Part shown: positions 8,655 through 16,763 of the stretch, one piece after another
Layout: each line of letters begins with the position of its first letter
Position numbering within the stretch: the first letter of the stretch is position 1
DNA from: Hyphomicrobiales bacterium
GTDB taxonomy: Bacteria; Pseudomonadota; Alphaproteobacteria; Rhizobiales; Rhizobiaceae
Length of the DNA: 64,000 bases
Assembly (NCBI GenBank): GCA_900466575.1
Contig: UBMP01000009.1
Location: 186,001-250,000, forward strand
Reading direction: 5' to 3'
Translations under genes and position numbers: made by a program
The notes under the pieces: model-generated
Told to the model about the DNA's origin: nothing
Database searches by the model: none
What the model saw: only the letters and a program-made list of their open reading frames with translations

Positions 8655-8675
8655 CTTTCGTTGTTGCAACGAAAG
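8655..8675 (-). promoter_or_regulatory. Hairpin covering the crcB ribosome-binding site
   Basis: A perfect 9-bp inverted repeat with a 3-nt loop. In the crcB mRNA it reads CTTTCGTTG, CAA, CAACGAAAG. The downstream arm contains most of the AAAGGA Shine-Dalgarno (8653-8658), so folding would hide it. This could be a translational control element; the loop is too small and the sequence too simple for the known fluoride aptamer. Confidence 0.5.
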
Positions 8676-8873
8676 CCTCACGAGGGTCGGAAGGTCAAGC
8701 CACGCTCCCGCCTTCGCGGAGGGCTTTCGACTGTTCCGCATGTGGCAGGGGCTATCAGCCACGTCTTTCGAAGACCGGCGGTTATCGGGAAGCTCCATTC
8801 CCATCGAGGGATTATCTAGGAGACGCCCAAGCGGTTTGCAATCCGTCTGGTGTGGCCGGACGTATCAGATTTC

Positions 8874-9584
8874 ATGACGCACATGGCTTCCCTCAGAGAG
8901 AATTATGGCGCGCTCGTCATCGGGGCATCCGGCGGCATTGGCGGCGCGGTAGCGCACGCGCTGGAGAGTGATCCGCGCTGCGGCCGCGTGGTTTGCCTGT
9001 CGCGCCGCGACAATCCGGGTTTCGACATGACGGATGAGGCATCGGTGGCCGACGCGGCGCAGCGGATCGCCTCGCAAGCCGACGGGCTCGATCTGATCTT
9101 CAATGCGACTGGTGCGCTGACCATTGAAGGGGTCGGACCTGAAAAGGCGCTCAAGGCCGTCGATCCTCAAGCGATGCTGAGGCAATTCGCGCTCAACGCC
9201 GTGGGCCCGGCCCTCCTGTTGAAGCATTTCGCACCCTTGCTGCCGCGCGACCGCAGGGGAGTTTTCGCCTCGCTCTCAGCCCGTGTCGGCTCCATCGGCG
9301 ACAATCATCTCGGCGGCTGGATTTCCTACCGGGCTGCCAAGGCTGCGCAAAACCAGATCGTCCGGACGGCGGCCATCGAGATTGCGCGGACGCGACCGCT
9401 TGCGGTCGTCGTGGTGCTGCATCCGGGAACGGTCGAGACGGGACTGTCGGCTGGCTATCGCGGCAATCACGCGGCCGTATCGCCGTCGGAAGCCGCTGCA
9501 AATCTTCTCGCAGTCCTGGACGAACTGCCGCCGGAAAGGACCGGCGGCTTCTTCGCGTACGACGGTACCGCCGTCGAGTGGTGA
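8874..9584 (+). CDS. Short-chain dehydrogenase/reductase (CsgA-like)
   Basis: 236-residue classical SDR. The nucleotide-binding motif GASGGIGG is near residue 20, NATG follows the fourth strand, the catalytic Ser is in ASLSARVGS, and the Y-x-x-x-K pair is in SYRAAKAAQ. It probably reduces or oxidises a small alcohol or carbonyl with NAD(P)H. Possible starts are GTG 8850, ATG 8874 and ATG 8883; none has a strong ribosome-binding site, and 8874 is a compromise. It converges on the lipocalin gene 13 bp downstream. Its substrate is unknown. Confidence 0.82.
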   Translation: MTHMASLRENYGALVIGASGGIGGAVAHALESDPRCGRVVCLSRRDNPGFDMTDEASVADAAQRIASQADGLDLIFNATGALTIEGVGPEKALKAVDPQAMLRQFALNAVGPALLLKHFAPLLPRDRRGVFASLSARVGSIGDNHLGGWISYRAAKAAQNQIVRTAAIEIARTRPLAVVVVLHPGTVETGLSAGYRGNHAAVSPSEAAANLLAVLDELPPERTGGFFAYDGTAVEW

Positions 9585-9597
9585 GCGTCCCCGTGCC

Positions 9598-10131
9598 TCA
9601 GGGCTCGGGATATTCCAGCTTGCGCGTGTCATAGCCCAGCGATTTCGCCTTGGCGACCATGACAGAGAGTGCCTTCTTCGACGGCGCCTTGCGGGCATAG
9701 ATCCAGAGATTCTGCATCTGAGGATCGGCGCTGATGAACCAGCTTTTGTCCGGTGACGTGTAGAGCACCCAGTATTTGAATGTCACAAGACCACCCAGAT
9801 AGCGCACGGTCAGCTTGGCATTCGTCGTGCCCGAATCTTCGAGCTTGCCGATGCCGCTGATCGTGCGCAGCTCGCCCTTCGGCGAGCCGGTGCGGCAGCC
9901 GTCTTCGATGCGATAGATGTCGCTGCTGGCTGACGGCATGTAGGTCGTGTAGCCGGCAACACAGCCGTCGGTGAGCCGCATCGGCGTGCGGGCTATTTCC
10001 AGCCACGTGCCGGTGTAGTGATCGCGGCCGACCTTGGCGACCCTGGGTTCTGCGTGCGCCGGTGAGAATGCGACCGCCAGACCGGCGGTCACCAGCAGGG
10101 CTGCCAAAGGCAGACGGTTGAAAAGGGACAT
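9598..10131 (-). CDS. Secreted lipocalin family protein (Blc-like)
   Basis: 177-residue protein with a cleavable signal peptide (RLPLAALLVTAGLAVAFSPAHA, cleavage after AHA). The lipocalin G-x-W motif (YTGTWLEIAR) follows, with a beta-rich body containing YWVLYTSPDKSWFI. Bacterial lipocalins bind lipids or other hydrophobic ligands in the envelope. No lipobox cysteine is seen, so it is probably soluble in the periplasm. The ATG at 10131 is supported by GGAGGA 7 nt upstream; the frame is open further upstream but that part is unlikely to be translated. Confidence 0.85.
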   Translation of the reverse strand: MSLFNRLPLAALLVTAGLAVAFSPAHAEPRVAKVGRDHYTGTWLEIARTPMRLTDGCVAGYTTYMPSASSDIYRIEDGCRTGSPKGELRTISGIGKLEDSGTTNAKLTVRYLGGLVTFKYWVLYTSPDKSWFISADPQMQNLWIYARKAPSKKALSVMVAKAKSLGYDTRKLEYPEP

Positions 10132-10230
10132 CGTTTGATCCTCCGTTCTGAAAGTTCTACGACGTTCGGGAGAGACTGGATCATCTTTCAACCCGTGCGG
10201 CGGACCGCTCGCAATGGCTCAAGGTGCGTG

Positions 10231-10264
10231 GCCATTGCGCCGCCGTTAGTGATGGCGCAATGGC
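10231..10264 (-). terminator. Stem-loop after the glutamine synthetase gene
   Basis: GCCATTGCGCC (10231-10241) pairs perfectly over 11 bp with GGCGCAATGGC (10254-10264), loop 12 nt. It lies just beyond the stop of the leftward glutamine synthetase gene. A third arm, GCAATGGC at 10211-10218, could pair with the 10231 arm instead, giving two competing hairpins. No U-run follows. Factor-independent termination or 3'-end protection is possible. Confidence 0.5.
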
Positions 10265-10279
10265 GCTGGACCGGAAGGC

Positions 10280-11683
10280 TCAAACCGTATCGAGATAGAG
10301 CTGATAGTCGAGCGGCGAGACATAGGCGTCGAAGCGGGCGGCCTCGGCGCGCTTGATGGCAACCAGGACCCGATGCATCGTGTCGCCCAGCACGTCCTTG
10401 AGGAAGGCTGAAGCTTCCGCCGCGTGGATTGCATCAGTCCAGGACCGGGGAAGCGCCGGTGCATCGCCTGCGGCCGAACCGTTTCCCTCGGCCGGCGGGC
10501 CGGGATCGCGCTTGGCGTCGACTCCGCGCATCATCGCTGCCAGGGTAACGGCCGCAACGAGGAACGGGTTGGCATCGACGCCGGCGAGACGCTGCTCCAG
10601 ATGCCGCCCCCCCGGCGAGCCTGCGGGCACGCGCACCGCAACGCCGCGATTGTTGATGCCCCAGTTGGGTGTGGTCGGCGCATAGCTTTCCGCCGAGAAG
10701 CGCCGCCAGGAATTGTTATGCGGCGCCATGACCAGCATGCTTTCCGAGACCGTATCGAGCAGCCCGCCGATGGCTGCCAGCAGGTCGGGTGACAGGTGAC
10801 CGTCGCGATCGGCGAAGAGATTGCGGCCTTCACGGTCGCAGAGGCTGGCATGAAGATGCATGCCGGAGCCGGCGCGGGTCGCAAAGGGCTTGGCCATGAA
10901 GCAGGCCTGCATGCCGTGGCGGCGGGCGACGCCGCGCAACAGATGCTTCAGCGCCAGCAGGTTCTCCGCCGCCTGCATGACCTCGCCGTGATGCAGCGTC
11001 AGCTCGAATTGTCCCGGCGCATATTCCGAGATCAGCGTCTCGACGGGCAGGCCTTGGGCTTCCGCCGCCCGATAGAGATCGCGGCTGAAGGGTTCGAGCC
11101 GGTCCAGCTCCTCGACGCAGTAGACATTGGTGCCGAAGGGGCGGCGACCGGTGAGCGGCAAACGCAGCGGTTCAGGCTCGAGCGTGTCTCGCTCCGCGTC
11201 GATCAGGTAGAATTCCAGTTCGAAGGCGGCGATTGCGCTCAGGCCGCGCGCGGCCAGTGCATCGATCTGGCGCTGCAGGACATGGCGTGGATCGGCGCCG
11301 ACGGGCCGGCCGTCCATTTCGTGCAGAGTGACGCGGAACTGGCCGCGTGGCGGATCTGTCCAGAGCGAAGGCGCAAGTGACCCCGCAACAGGCCATGCGC
11401 AACGGTCGGCATCTCCGTCGGACCAGACGAGGCCCGTCTCGACCACATCCTCGCCGGTCACGTCCAGACCGAGGATCGACCCGGGCAGGTTGCGGCCGTT
11501 TTCCCAGATGCCTTCGATTTCCTGGCGGCGGACGATCTTGCCGCGCGCGATTCCATGGGGATCGATGAGCATGAGATCGAAGGCTTCGATTTCCGGATGG
11601 GCATGCAAGAAATCCCTGAACTCCTGCGCTGAGGCGCGCTGGTCTGGGGCTTTCGGCCGCTCGGGCGCGTCAATCTTTCTCAT
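10280..11683 (-). CDS. Glutamine synthetase family protein (PuuA / gamma-glutamylamide synthetase type)
   Basis: 467-residue GS-fold ligase. It has the metal-binding FELEFYL, ISEYAPGQFELTLHH, the SGMHLHASL active-site block, PHNNSWRRFSAESYAP and EQRLAGVDANPFL, in the normal order for type I GS-like enzymes. Members next to amine-catabolic genes join glutamate to an amine or amino acid with ATP (gamma-glutamylputrescine synthetase is the model). It overlaps the aminotransferase gene by 4 bp, so the two are one operon with the GntR gene upstream. The amine substrate cannot be read from the sequence. Confidence 0.88.
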   Translation of the reverse strand: MRKIDAPERPKAPDQRASAQEFRDFLHAHPEIEAFDLMLIDPHGIARGKIVRRQEIEGIWENGRNLPGSILGLDVTGEDVVETGLVWSDGDADRCAWPVAGSLAPSLWTDPPRGQFRVTLHEMDGRPVGADPRHVLQRQIDALAARGLSAIAAFELEFYLIDAERDTLEPEPLRLPLTGRRPFGTNVYCVEELDRLEPFSRDLYRAAEAQGLPVETLISEYAPGQFELTLHHGEVMQAAENLLALKHLLRGVARRHGMQACFMAKPFATRAGSGMHLHASLCDREGRNLFADRDGHLSPDLLAAIGGLLDTVSESMLVMAPHNNSWRRFSAESYAPTTPNWGINNRGVAVRVPAGSPGGRHLEQRLAGVDANPFLVAAVTLAAMMRGVDAKRDPGPPAEGNGSAAGDAPALPRSWTDAIHAAEASAFLKDVLGDTMHRVLVAIKRAEAARFDAYVSPLDYQLYLDTV

Positions 11684-13065
11684 CGTTTGGCCTCCAGCGG
11701 CAGAAGGTTCAGTACCTCGCCGAAGGCGGCGAGGAAGGCAACAATGTCGGCCTCGGTTGTATCCGGGCTGACCAGCATCATGTTGTGGAACGGGGTGAGC
11801 AGGAAGCCGCGGTTGAGCAGGGCGACATGCAGAAAACTCTCGAGCGTCGCATCCGCCGCAGCGCGGGCGCCTGCTGCATCGGTAACCGGCTTGGGGCTGA
11901 AGACAATTTCAAGCCGGGCGCCAACGCGGGCCGTGTGCCAGGGCAGCGTGTGCTCGGTGATCAGGGCTTTGATGCCGGTCTCCAGCGCTTCGGCGCCGGC
12001 CAGCATCCGCGCATAGTTTTCCGGTGTCATCAGCTCTTCGAGCGTGGCGCGCATGCAGGCGAGTTGCAGCGCGTTGCCGGCGAGCGTCGTGCCGATGCCG
12101 GAATGACCGTGCTCGGAGTCGGGCCGTGCGGCAAAGAGCTTATCGTTGACGGTCTGGCTCATGCCCCAGACGGCGGCGGGAAGGCCGCCCGCCACCGGCT
12201 TGCCGAGAACGAAGAGGTCGGCCTCGATGCCATGCGCGCGGCCATAGCCGCCTGGGCCGGTCGAGATCGTATGGGTTTCGTCCAGCAGCAGCAGCGTGCC
12301 GACCTTGCGCGTCTCTGCGCGCAGGAATTCCCAGAAGCCCTCTTCCGGCAGGATCATGCCGCAATTGGTCATGACTGGCTCGGCGATGACGCAGGCAATG
12401 TCGTTCTTCGACAGTTCCGCTATCAGTGCGGCGCGGTCGTTGAAGGGGATCATCACGGTCGTCAGGCTCGGGTCCTGCACCTGGCCGAGCAGGCTGCGGC
12501 GGGCGACCGTCTTGCCGTCAACAAGGTCAACGAGCGTGTCTTCTGCGGTGCCGTGGTAGCAACCGTCGAAAACCAGAATGCGCTTGCGGCCCGTCGCGGT
12601 GCGGGCGGCGCGCAGCGCAAAACGGTTGGCGTCGCTTGCCGTAACGGCCATCTGCCAGCAGGGCAGGCCGAAGTGCTCCTGCAGAAGCTCTCCCACCCGC
12701 TCGGCATCGTCGGAGGGAAGCATGTAGGTCAGGCCGCGAGTTTCCTGTCGACGCATGGCCTGCATAACCGGCGCCGGCGCGTGGCCGAACATTGCTCCAG
12801 TGTCCCCCAGGCAGAAATCGACGATCTCGTTGCCGTCGATGTCGCGCAGCCGGTTGCCCCGGGCGGCCTCGATGATCATGGGGAAAGGCTGCGGCCAGTC
12901 GCGCATCCAGTGCATCGGCACGCCGCTGGAAAAACCGCCTTTGGAATTGCGGGAGGCGCGGGCCGATGACAGCGGACGCTGTGCGCCATATTTCGCGTTT
13001 TCGTCTGCCAGACGCTGTTCGAGTGCGGGTCGCACGACAACGTTGCCCGAGATTGGGGGTGCCAT
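11680..13065 (-). CDS. Class III aminotransferase (glutamate-1-semialdehyde aminomutase-like)
   Basis: 461-residue PLP enzyme of fold type I. It shows FCLGDTGAMFGHAPAPV, the LLLLDETHTISTGPGGYGRAHG block with the cofactor-binding Asp, and the Schiff-base lysine K289 in LGKPVAGGLPAAVWG. The DxGAMFGH pattern is close to glutamate-1-semialdehyde aminomutase-like transaminases. It probably transfers the amino group of an amine or omega-amino acid. It is 20 bp downstream of the GntR gene and overlaps the glutamine synthetase gene, so a gamma-glutamylation/transamination route for one amine is inferred. Confidence 0.88.
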   Translation of the reverse strand: MAPPISGNVVVRPALEQRLADENAKYGAQRPLSSARASRNSKGGFSSGVPMHWMRDWPQPFPMIIEAARGNRLRDIDGNEIVDFCLGDTGAMFGHAPAPVMQAMRRQETRGLTYMLPSDDAERVGELLQEHFGLPCWQMAVTASDANRFALRAARTATGRKRILVFDGCYHGTAEDTLVDLVDGKTVARRSLLGQVQDPSLTTVMIPFNDRAALIAELSKNDIACVIAEPVMTNCGMILPEEGFWEFLRAETRKVGTLLLLDETHTISTGPGGYGRAHGIEADLFVLGKPVAGGLPAAVWGMSQTVNDKLFAARPDSEHGHSGIGTTLAGNALQLACMRATLEELMTPENYARMLAGAEALETGIKALITEHTLPWHTARVGARLEIVFSPKPVTDAAGARAAADATLESFLHVALLNRGFLLTPFHNMMLVSPDTTEADIVAFLAAFGEVLNLLPLEAKR

Positions 13066-13085
13066 TTCTTAGTTCTCCTTTGGGG

Positions 13086-13895
13086 TCAGGCCTGCGGGGT
13101 GCCGGATCTGCGTCCGCTTCTGCCCGCCATCGCCGGTCTTTCGCCGGCCCTTGTTTCTCGAGCCTCTGTGAAAATGGATTTTCCGAGCAGGTCCATGCCG
13201 TCCAGGATGTCGGCCTCAATGGCCAGCTTCAGCCGGGTCACGTCGCGCCGCTCGATCGCGTCGATGGCCATTTCGTGCTTGTCGGTCAGGCGGACGGTGC
13301 CGACCCTGCCGTAAACCTTGCGCATGAACGGGCCGAACTGCATCCACACGCTTTCCAGAAGCCGCGTCAGGACGTCCGATGGCCCGGCGCGGTAAATCTC
13401 GAAATGGAAGGCATAGTTGGCGGCCATGTAGAGTTCCGCATCGCCGCTGTGGTAGCTGGCGTTCATCTGGTCGTCATGGGCACGGATGCGGGCCAGCGTC
13501 GCCGCATCGATGGCGCCGAGCGCACGCATCGCGCAGATCGGCTCGAGGAGAAGGCGTGCCTGCATCAACTGGTCGAAACGGTCCGTCGTCATGTCCGGAA
13601 TGGAAACGCGGCGGTTGTCATGGACCGCAAGCGCGTCTTCCGCCGAGAGCCGGGCTATGGCGGCACGGATGGGCATGACGCCGACCCCGAGATCCTCGGC
13701 CATAGCCCGCAGGCTGATGCCCTTTCCCGGCGGCAGCTTGCCGACAATCAGCGCATGGCGCAGCGCCTGATAGGCCCGCTCCTGCATCGTCTGTTCCGGC
13801 TGTGCCCTGTCCTCCATCCCACCGGCAAGACCCGTCAGATGGGTGCTTATGACCCGGGGGCTGGAAGGATCGGTCTTCTTGTTCATCGTCACCAT
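13086..13895 (-). CDS. GntR-family regulator, FadR/FCD type
   Basis: 269-residue transcription factor. An N-terminal winged helix (about 35-105) contains LRAMAEDLGVGVMPIRAAIARL; an all-helical FCD ligand domain follows (about 115-245), with the acidic/His pattern expected for a metal-bound carboxylate site. A basic tail (GERPAMAGRSGRRSG) ends the protein. It heads the leftward operon with the aminotransferase and glutamine synthetase. Two TTGTGATCACAA-like palindromes lie 34 bp and about 243 bp upstream, good candidates for autoregulatory operators. ATG 13886 is an alternative start. Confidence 0.9.
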   Translation of the reverse strand: MVTMNKKTDPSSPRVISTHLTGLAGGMEDRAQPEQTMQERAYQALRHALIVGKLPPGKGISLRAMAEDLGVGVMPIRAAIARLSAEDALAVHDNRRVSIPDMTTDRFDQLMQARLLLEPICAMRALGAIDAATLARIRAHDDQMNASYHSGDAELYMAANYAFHFEIYRAGPSDVLTRLLESVWMQFGPFMRKVYGRVGTVRLTDKHEMAIDAIERRDVTRLKLAIEADILDGMDLLGKSIFTEARETRAGERPAMAGRSGRRSGTPQA

Positions 13896-13924
13896 CTCAA
13901 AGGCGCAAGGGCGTCGTCGCGGAA

Positions 13925-13943
13925 TGTGATCACAATTATTGTG
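13925..13943. promoter_or_regulatory. Putative proximal GntR operator
   Basis: The perfect 10-bp palindrome TGTGATCACA (13925-13934) overlaps a second one, CACAAT-T-ATTGTG (13931-13943). The centre of the first is about 34 bp upstream of the GntR ATG, where a repressor would block the leftward promoter. The core matches the second palindrome at 14131. GntR/FCD regulators typically bind short palindromes of this kind. Confidence 0.5.
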
Positions 13944-14130
13944 AAAATTTCAGAATTGCAAGTGGGTGACGGATGTCCGGACAAGGATTTCCAGAAGCGC
14001 TGGCAATACCGGAAGTGTGCGAGAAATATTCATTTCTTTGCCCAGCAAGCTGCAGGTGTGGGCCAATTTATGATCGTTTACCGGAGTAACGAGATCACAG
14101 GTGTGAAGCGAAAAAGGTGCTAAAACGGAA

Positions 14131-14146
14131 AATTGTGATCACAATT
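14131..14146. promoter_or_regulatory. Putative distal GntR operator
   Basis: The 16-bp perfect palindrome AATTGTGATCACAATT shares TGTGATCACAATT with the proximal site. The two centres are 209 bp apart, close to 20 helical turns, a spacing that would place the sites on the same face and permit looping. Binding by the adjacent GntR protein is inferred. Confidence 0.5.
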
Positions 14147-14274
14147 TTGAGAAATGACCGTGGGCCAGGCGGTCCGATAAGGCAGGTATGTGGGCGGTCT
14201 GGTCCAGCCACCGAGCCAGCTGTCTTCGAAGACTATCACGCATCGGAAAGAGGCCCCGCTTCCAGGACCGCTCA

Positions 14275-14298
14275 CCCGGCCTAGCGCGGCCGGGTTTT
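14275..14298 (+). terminator. Terminator-like hairpin
   Basis: CCCGGCC (14275-14281) pairs with GGCCGGG (14288-14294) around a 6-nt loop, followed by TTTT. It resembles an intrinsic terminator for rightward transcription, but no plus-strand gene ends here, so its role is uncertain. Confidence 0.3.
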
Positions 14299-14560
14299 GC
14301 GAGGAAAGATTCGATGCCGTGGGGGCCTCGTCGGTTCTCACGTAACATGAAGACGCGAAGCGACCCTTGCCATGCCTTCAACGCTTACTGTCTCCGGAAC
14401 CGCGGGTTTCCAAATTAGCGCCACCCGCCTCCTTTACGACGTGATCCGCGACGACCTCCGCGTCCGGCCGGCGGATTGCATCGCAGCGACGGCGGATAGC
14501 TCGGCAGGTGCCACCAACACGGACGGTCGCCGGACGGTAGTCAGCCCTTAAGTTTACGGG

Positions 14561-15277
14561 CTAGGCGAACATGCGGCCGAACCCGGATATGCGTCCCAGC
14601 TCATATCCTGTAGCAAACAACGCGCCATAGATCGCGGTGGCCACGCTGTCATGTATCGCGATGTCATGCGCTTTTTCCAGGGAGTCAACGAGTGAGGCTC
14701 CGGCGAGATTTGTGCAGAAAACGGCGATTGAGTCGGGTTTCGACAAGGCGAGTTCTTCGACCATGCCGGTGATTTCCTTGTCCGTGACCTGACTGAAGCT
14801 GAAATTGTCCCTCAAGCCCAGATGCCGTTCGCAGATGATGTCGATGCCCTCATTGGCGAACGATCTGACAATCGCGTCCTGGACGTCGCCCGTGTAGGGT
14901 GTGGCTAATCCGATCCGGCTTTCGTTCCGCTTCTTCATGATGTCAAACAGAGCGAGCACCGAGGTGGATGCCCGTACTCCCGTTACCTGTCTGATCCGTT
15001 CGCAGAGCAACCGGTCCCGATCGAGACCGAGCCAACCCGCACTTGTCCCGTTCCAGACGATGACATCGACTTTGGCGTCTGCGAGGAGTTCGGCTGCCGC
15101 CATCATGGGCCGATCGTCGAACTGATCCAGAAGATCGGCGTCCAAACCAATTGCGGTCACCCGAAAGCGCGAAAAATGCGCGGTGACATCAGGCAGATCC
15201 TTGAGCATCTGCATGGTCATGGGTTCGAGAACGGTATTCGAGGAGGGGGTCAGCATTCCGATACGAAGCGATTTCAC
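14561..15277 (-). CDS. Asp/Glu racemase superfamily protein, arylmalonate-decarboxylase-like
   Basis: 238-residue protein of the maleate isomerase / arylmalonate decarboxylase branch: IGMLTPSSNTVLEP at the N-terminus and Asn14 in place. Racemases and maleate isomerases have two catalytic cysteines. Here the first motif reads NGTSAGW (G77-T78-S79, Gly in place of Cys) and only the second cysteine is kept (C188 in VFCTNLAG). Arylmalonate decarboxylase has the same Gly-Thr-Ser plus Cys188 arrangement, so a cofactor-free decarboxylase or a lyase is more likely than a racemase. The GTG at 15277 is preferred because CAGGAA sits 7 nt upstream; an ATG at 15310 overlaps the amidase stop. It is the last gene of the leftward operon. 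Confidence 0.78.
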   Translation of the reverse strand: MKSLRIGMLTPSSNTVLEPMTMQMLKDLPDVTAHFSRFRVTAIGLDADLLDQFDDRPMMAAAELLADAKVDVIVWNGTSAGWLGLDRDRLLCERIRQVTGVRASTSVLALFDIMKKRNESRIGLATPYTGDVQDAIVRSFANEGIDIICERHLGLRDNFSFSQVTDKEITGMVEELALSKPDSIAVFCTNLAGASLVDSLEKAHDIAIHDSVATAIYGALFATGYELGRISGFGRMFA

Positions 15278-15302
15278 GGGTATTTCCTGAAGGTGAGGGT
15301 GA

Positions 15303-16733
15303 TTAGGCATGGATGGGGGGGCGACCAATTTTCGGTAAGGCGGCTTCAAAGGCCGCTGCGGCCGACAGCACCTGCGCGTCTCCGAGATGAGGTCCCACGA
15401 TCTGGAGCCCGATCGGCAAGCCGTTGACGAGACCGCATGGAACACTGGCTGCCGGTTGCCCCGTGAGATTGAAGGGGGACGTGAAGGGGCACCACTCATA
15501 CGCCGAGATGGGTGTTCCATCGATCAAAGACGGACCATCCTCCTGCTTTCCGAAGGCGGTGACGGAAAGCGTCGGAGTCAGGATGAAGTCGCATCCGCTC
15601 ATGACTTTCGCGATTTCATCCACAAAGGCCTTGCGGGCGGTAATGGCATCCGTTGCATCCTCAAACGGCCGCGATTGTGACAACAGGTCCGAGACTGCGT
15701 TGCAGACCGGAACCGGCTTTTCGGCAAGGAGACGGCGCATGCCGGTAAGGTCGGTCTCCAGCGCGACCATGGTGCTGAAGGTAGCGTGGACATCGATTTC
15801 AGGCGGTGCACCCACGACAAGGTCCAGTCCGCAGGCTTGCGCCAGGAGAGCGACCGCCCTGTCCGTTGCGTCTTTCAAGTCCTGTTCGATTGGCTGGTCG
15901 TGCCAGGTCGGCCAGTAGAGCACCCGCGCGCCACGCGGCAGCGGTGCAATCTCCGTCCAGCGAACATCGGAGCACGGGATGGACCAGCGGTCGCGCGGAT
16001 CCGGACCGGCGATGACGGACAGCATGAGAGCCGCATCCGCCACATCGCGCGCGATGGGTCCGATATGTTCGATAGATTCCCAGCCCGAAACACCCGGCAG
16101 CGTGATGTCCCGGCACCCTGGCCAGAGCGGCACACGGCCCATGGCAGCCTTGACGCCGACCAGGCCTGAAAGTGCTGCGGGCAGGCGCACCGAACCGCCG
16201 CCATCGCTGCCGATCGCAAGCGGGCAGACCCCGGCGGCAACTGCCGCGGCCGACCCGGCGCTGGACCCGCCGGGCGAGCGCTCCGGGTTCCACGGATTGC
16301 CCGTCGCCGGAAACAGCAGGTTGTTGCCATGCGCGCCGAAGCCGAATTCCGAAACGTTGGTCTTGCCGATGATGATCGCGTCGGCAGCCCTCAACCGCTC
16401 GACGACAATATCGTCAGCATCGGGAATATAATCGGCGTAGAGATGCGACCCGAAGGTCGTTCGGATTCCCTTGGTGAGCACCAGATCCTTGATGGCCACC
16501 GGAACGCCCGCGAGCGCGCCGACGGGTTCACCGCGCGCGATGCGTCTGTCGAGCGCATCGGCGGTTTCATAGGCCTCCTCGCGGGCCAGTGTCGCGAAGG
16601 CATGGATGGTCGGCTCGACCTTGTCGAGCGCTGCGAAGGCGGCCTCGATCACGTCGCGGGCCGAAACGGCACCCGATGAAACACGGTGTGCGGTCTCGCG
16701 GGCCGACAGCGTCGGATATTCGTCGATAAGCAT
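15303..16733 (-). CDS. Amidase (amidase signature family)
   Basis: 476-residue hydrolase with the full amidase-signature triad: Lys82 in VAIKDLVL, cis-Ser157 in SPGGSSAGSAAAV and nucleophile Ser181 in IGSDGGGSVRLPA. It would hydrolyse an amide or N-carbamoyl group in the cytosol. The ATG at 16733 has AAGGAGG about 6 nt upstream. It sits between two Asp/Glu-racemase-fold genes in the operon with the dipeptide-type transporter, and divergent to a dihydropyrimidinase-family gene. It is therefore a good candidate for the step after ring opening of a cyclic amide. Confidence 0.88.
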   Translation of the reverse strand: MLIDEYPTLSARETAHRVSSGAVSARDVIEAAFAALDKVEPTIHAFATLAREEAYETADALDRRIARGEPVGALAGVPVAIKDLVLTKGIRTTFGSHLYADYIPDADDIVVERLRAADAIIIGKTNVSEFGFGAHGNNLLFPATGNPWNPERSPGGSSAGSAAAVAAGVCPLAIGSDGGGSVRLPAALSGLVGVKAAMGRVPLWPGCRDITLPGVSGWESIEHIGPIARDVADAALMLSVIAGPDPRDRWSIPCSDVRWTEIAPLPRGARVLYWPTWHDQPIEQDLKDATDRAVALLAQACGLDLVVGAPPEIDVHATFSTMVALETDLTGMRRLLAEKPVPVCNAVSDLLSQSRPFEDATDAITARKAFVDEIAKVMSGCDFILTPTLSVTAFGKQEDGPSLIDGTPISAYEWCPFTSPFNLTGQPAASVPCGLVNGLPIGLQIVGPHLGDAQVLSAAAAFEAALPKIGRPPIHA

Positions 16734-16763
16734 GGAAGCCTCCTTGAGAAATGGGATTGCCCG

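Larger units (their letters stand above)
13896..14560. other. 665-bp region without a recognised gene
   Basis: Between the GntR start and the 3' end of the racemase-fold gene. It holds two operator-like palindromes (13925-13943, 14131-14146) and a GC-rich hairpin with four T residues (14275-14298). Short open frames exist on both strands, but none has a ribosome-binding site or a recognisable protein family. The stretch between the two palindromes is visibly more AT-rich than its surroundings and probably contains the leftward promoter. Confidence 0.6.

Noticed and set aside
8643-8760. Fluoride riboswitch upstream of crcB
   Set aside because: The conserved aptamer core was looked for on the crcB strand and not recognised; only a simple hairpin over the ribosome-binding site is visible.
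13925-13934. CRP/FNR-type binding site at TGTGATCACA
   Set aside because: The CRP consensus has TGTGA and TCACA separated by six bases; here they overlap without a spacer, so a GntR-type operator fits better.
12966-14123. Plus-strand open frame across the GntR gene and its upstream region
   Set aside because: Mostly antisense to the GntR gene; the remainder covers the operator region, with no ribosome-binding site and no domain.
13896-14560. Transposon or phage remnant in the 665-bp gap
   Set aside because: No transposase fragment, target-site duplication or terminal repeat was seen; only operator-like palindromes and one hairpin.
14561-15520. Longer start for the racemase-fold protein (319 residues from 15520)
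   Set aside because: The extra residues lie over the end of the amidase gene and resemble no protein, while GTG 15277 has a ribosome-binding site and gives the family length.
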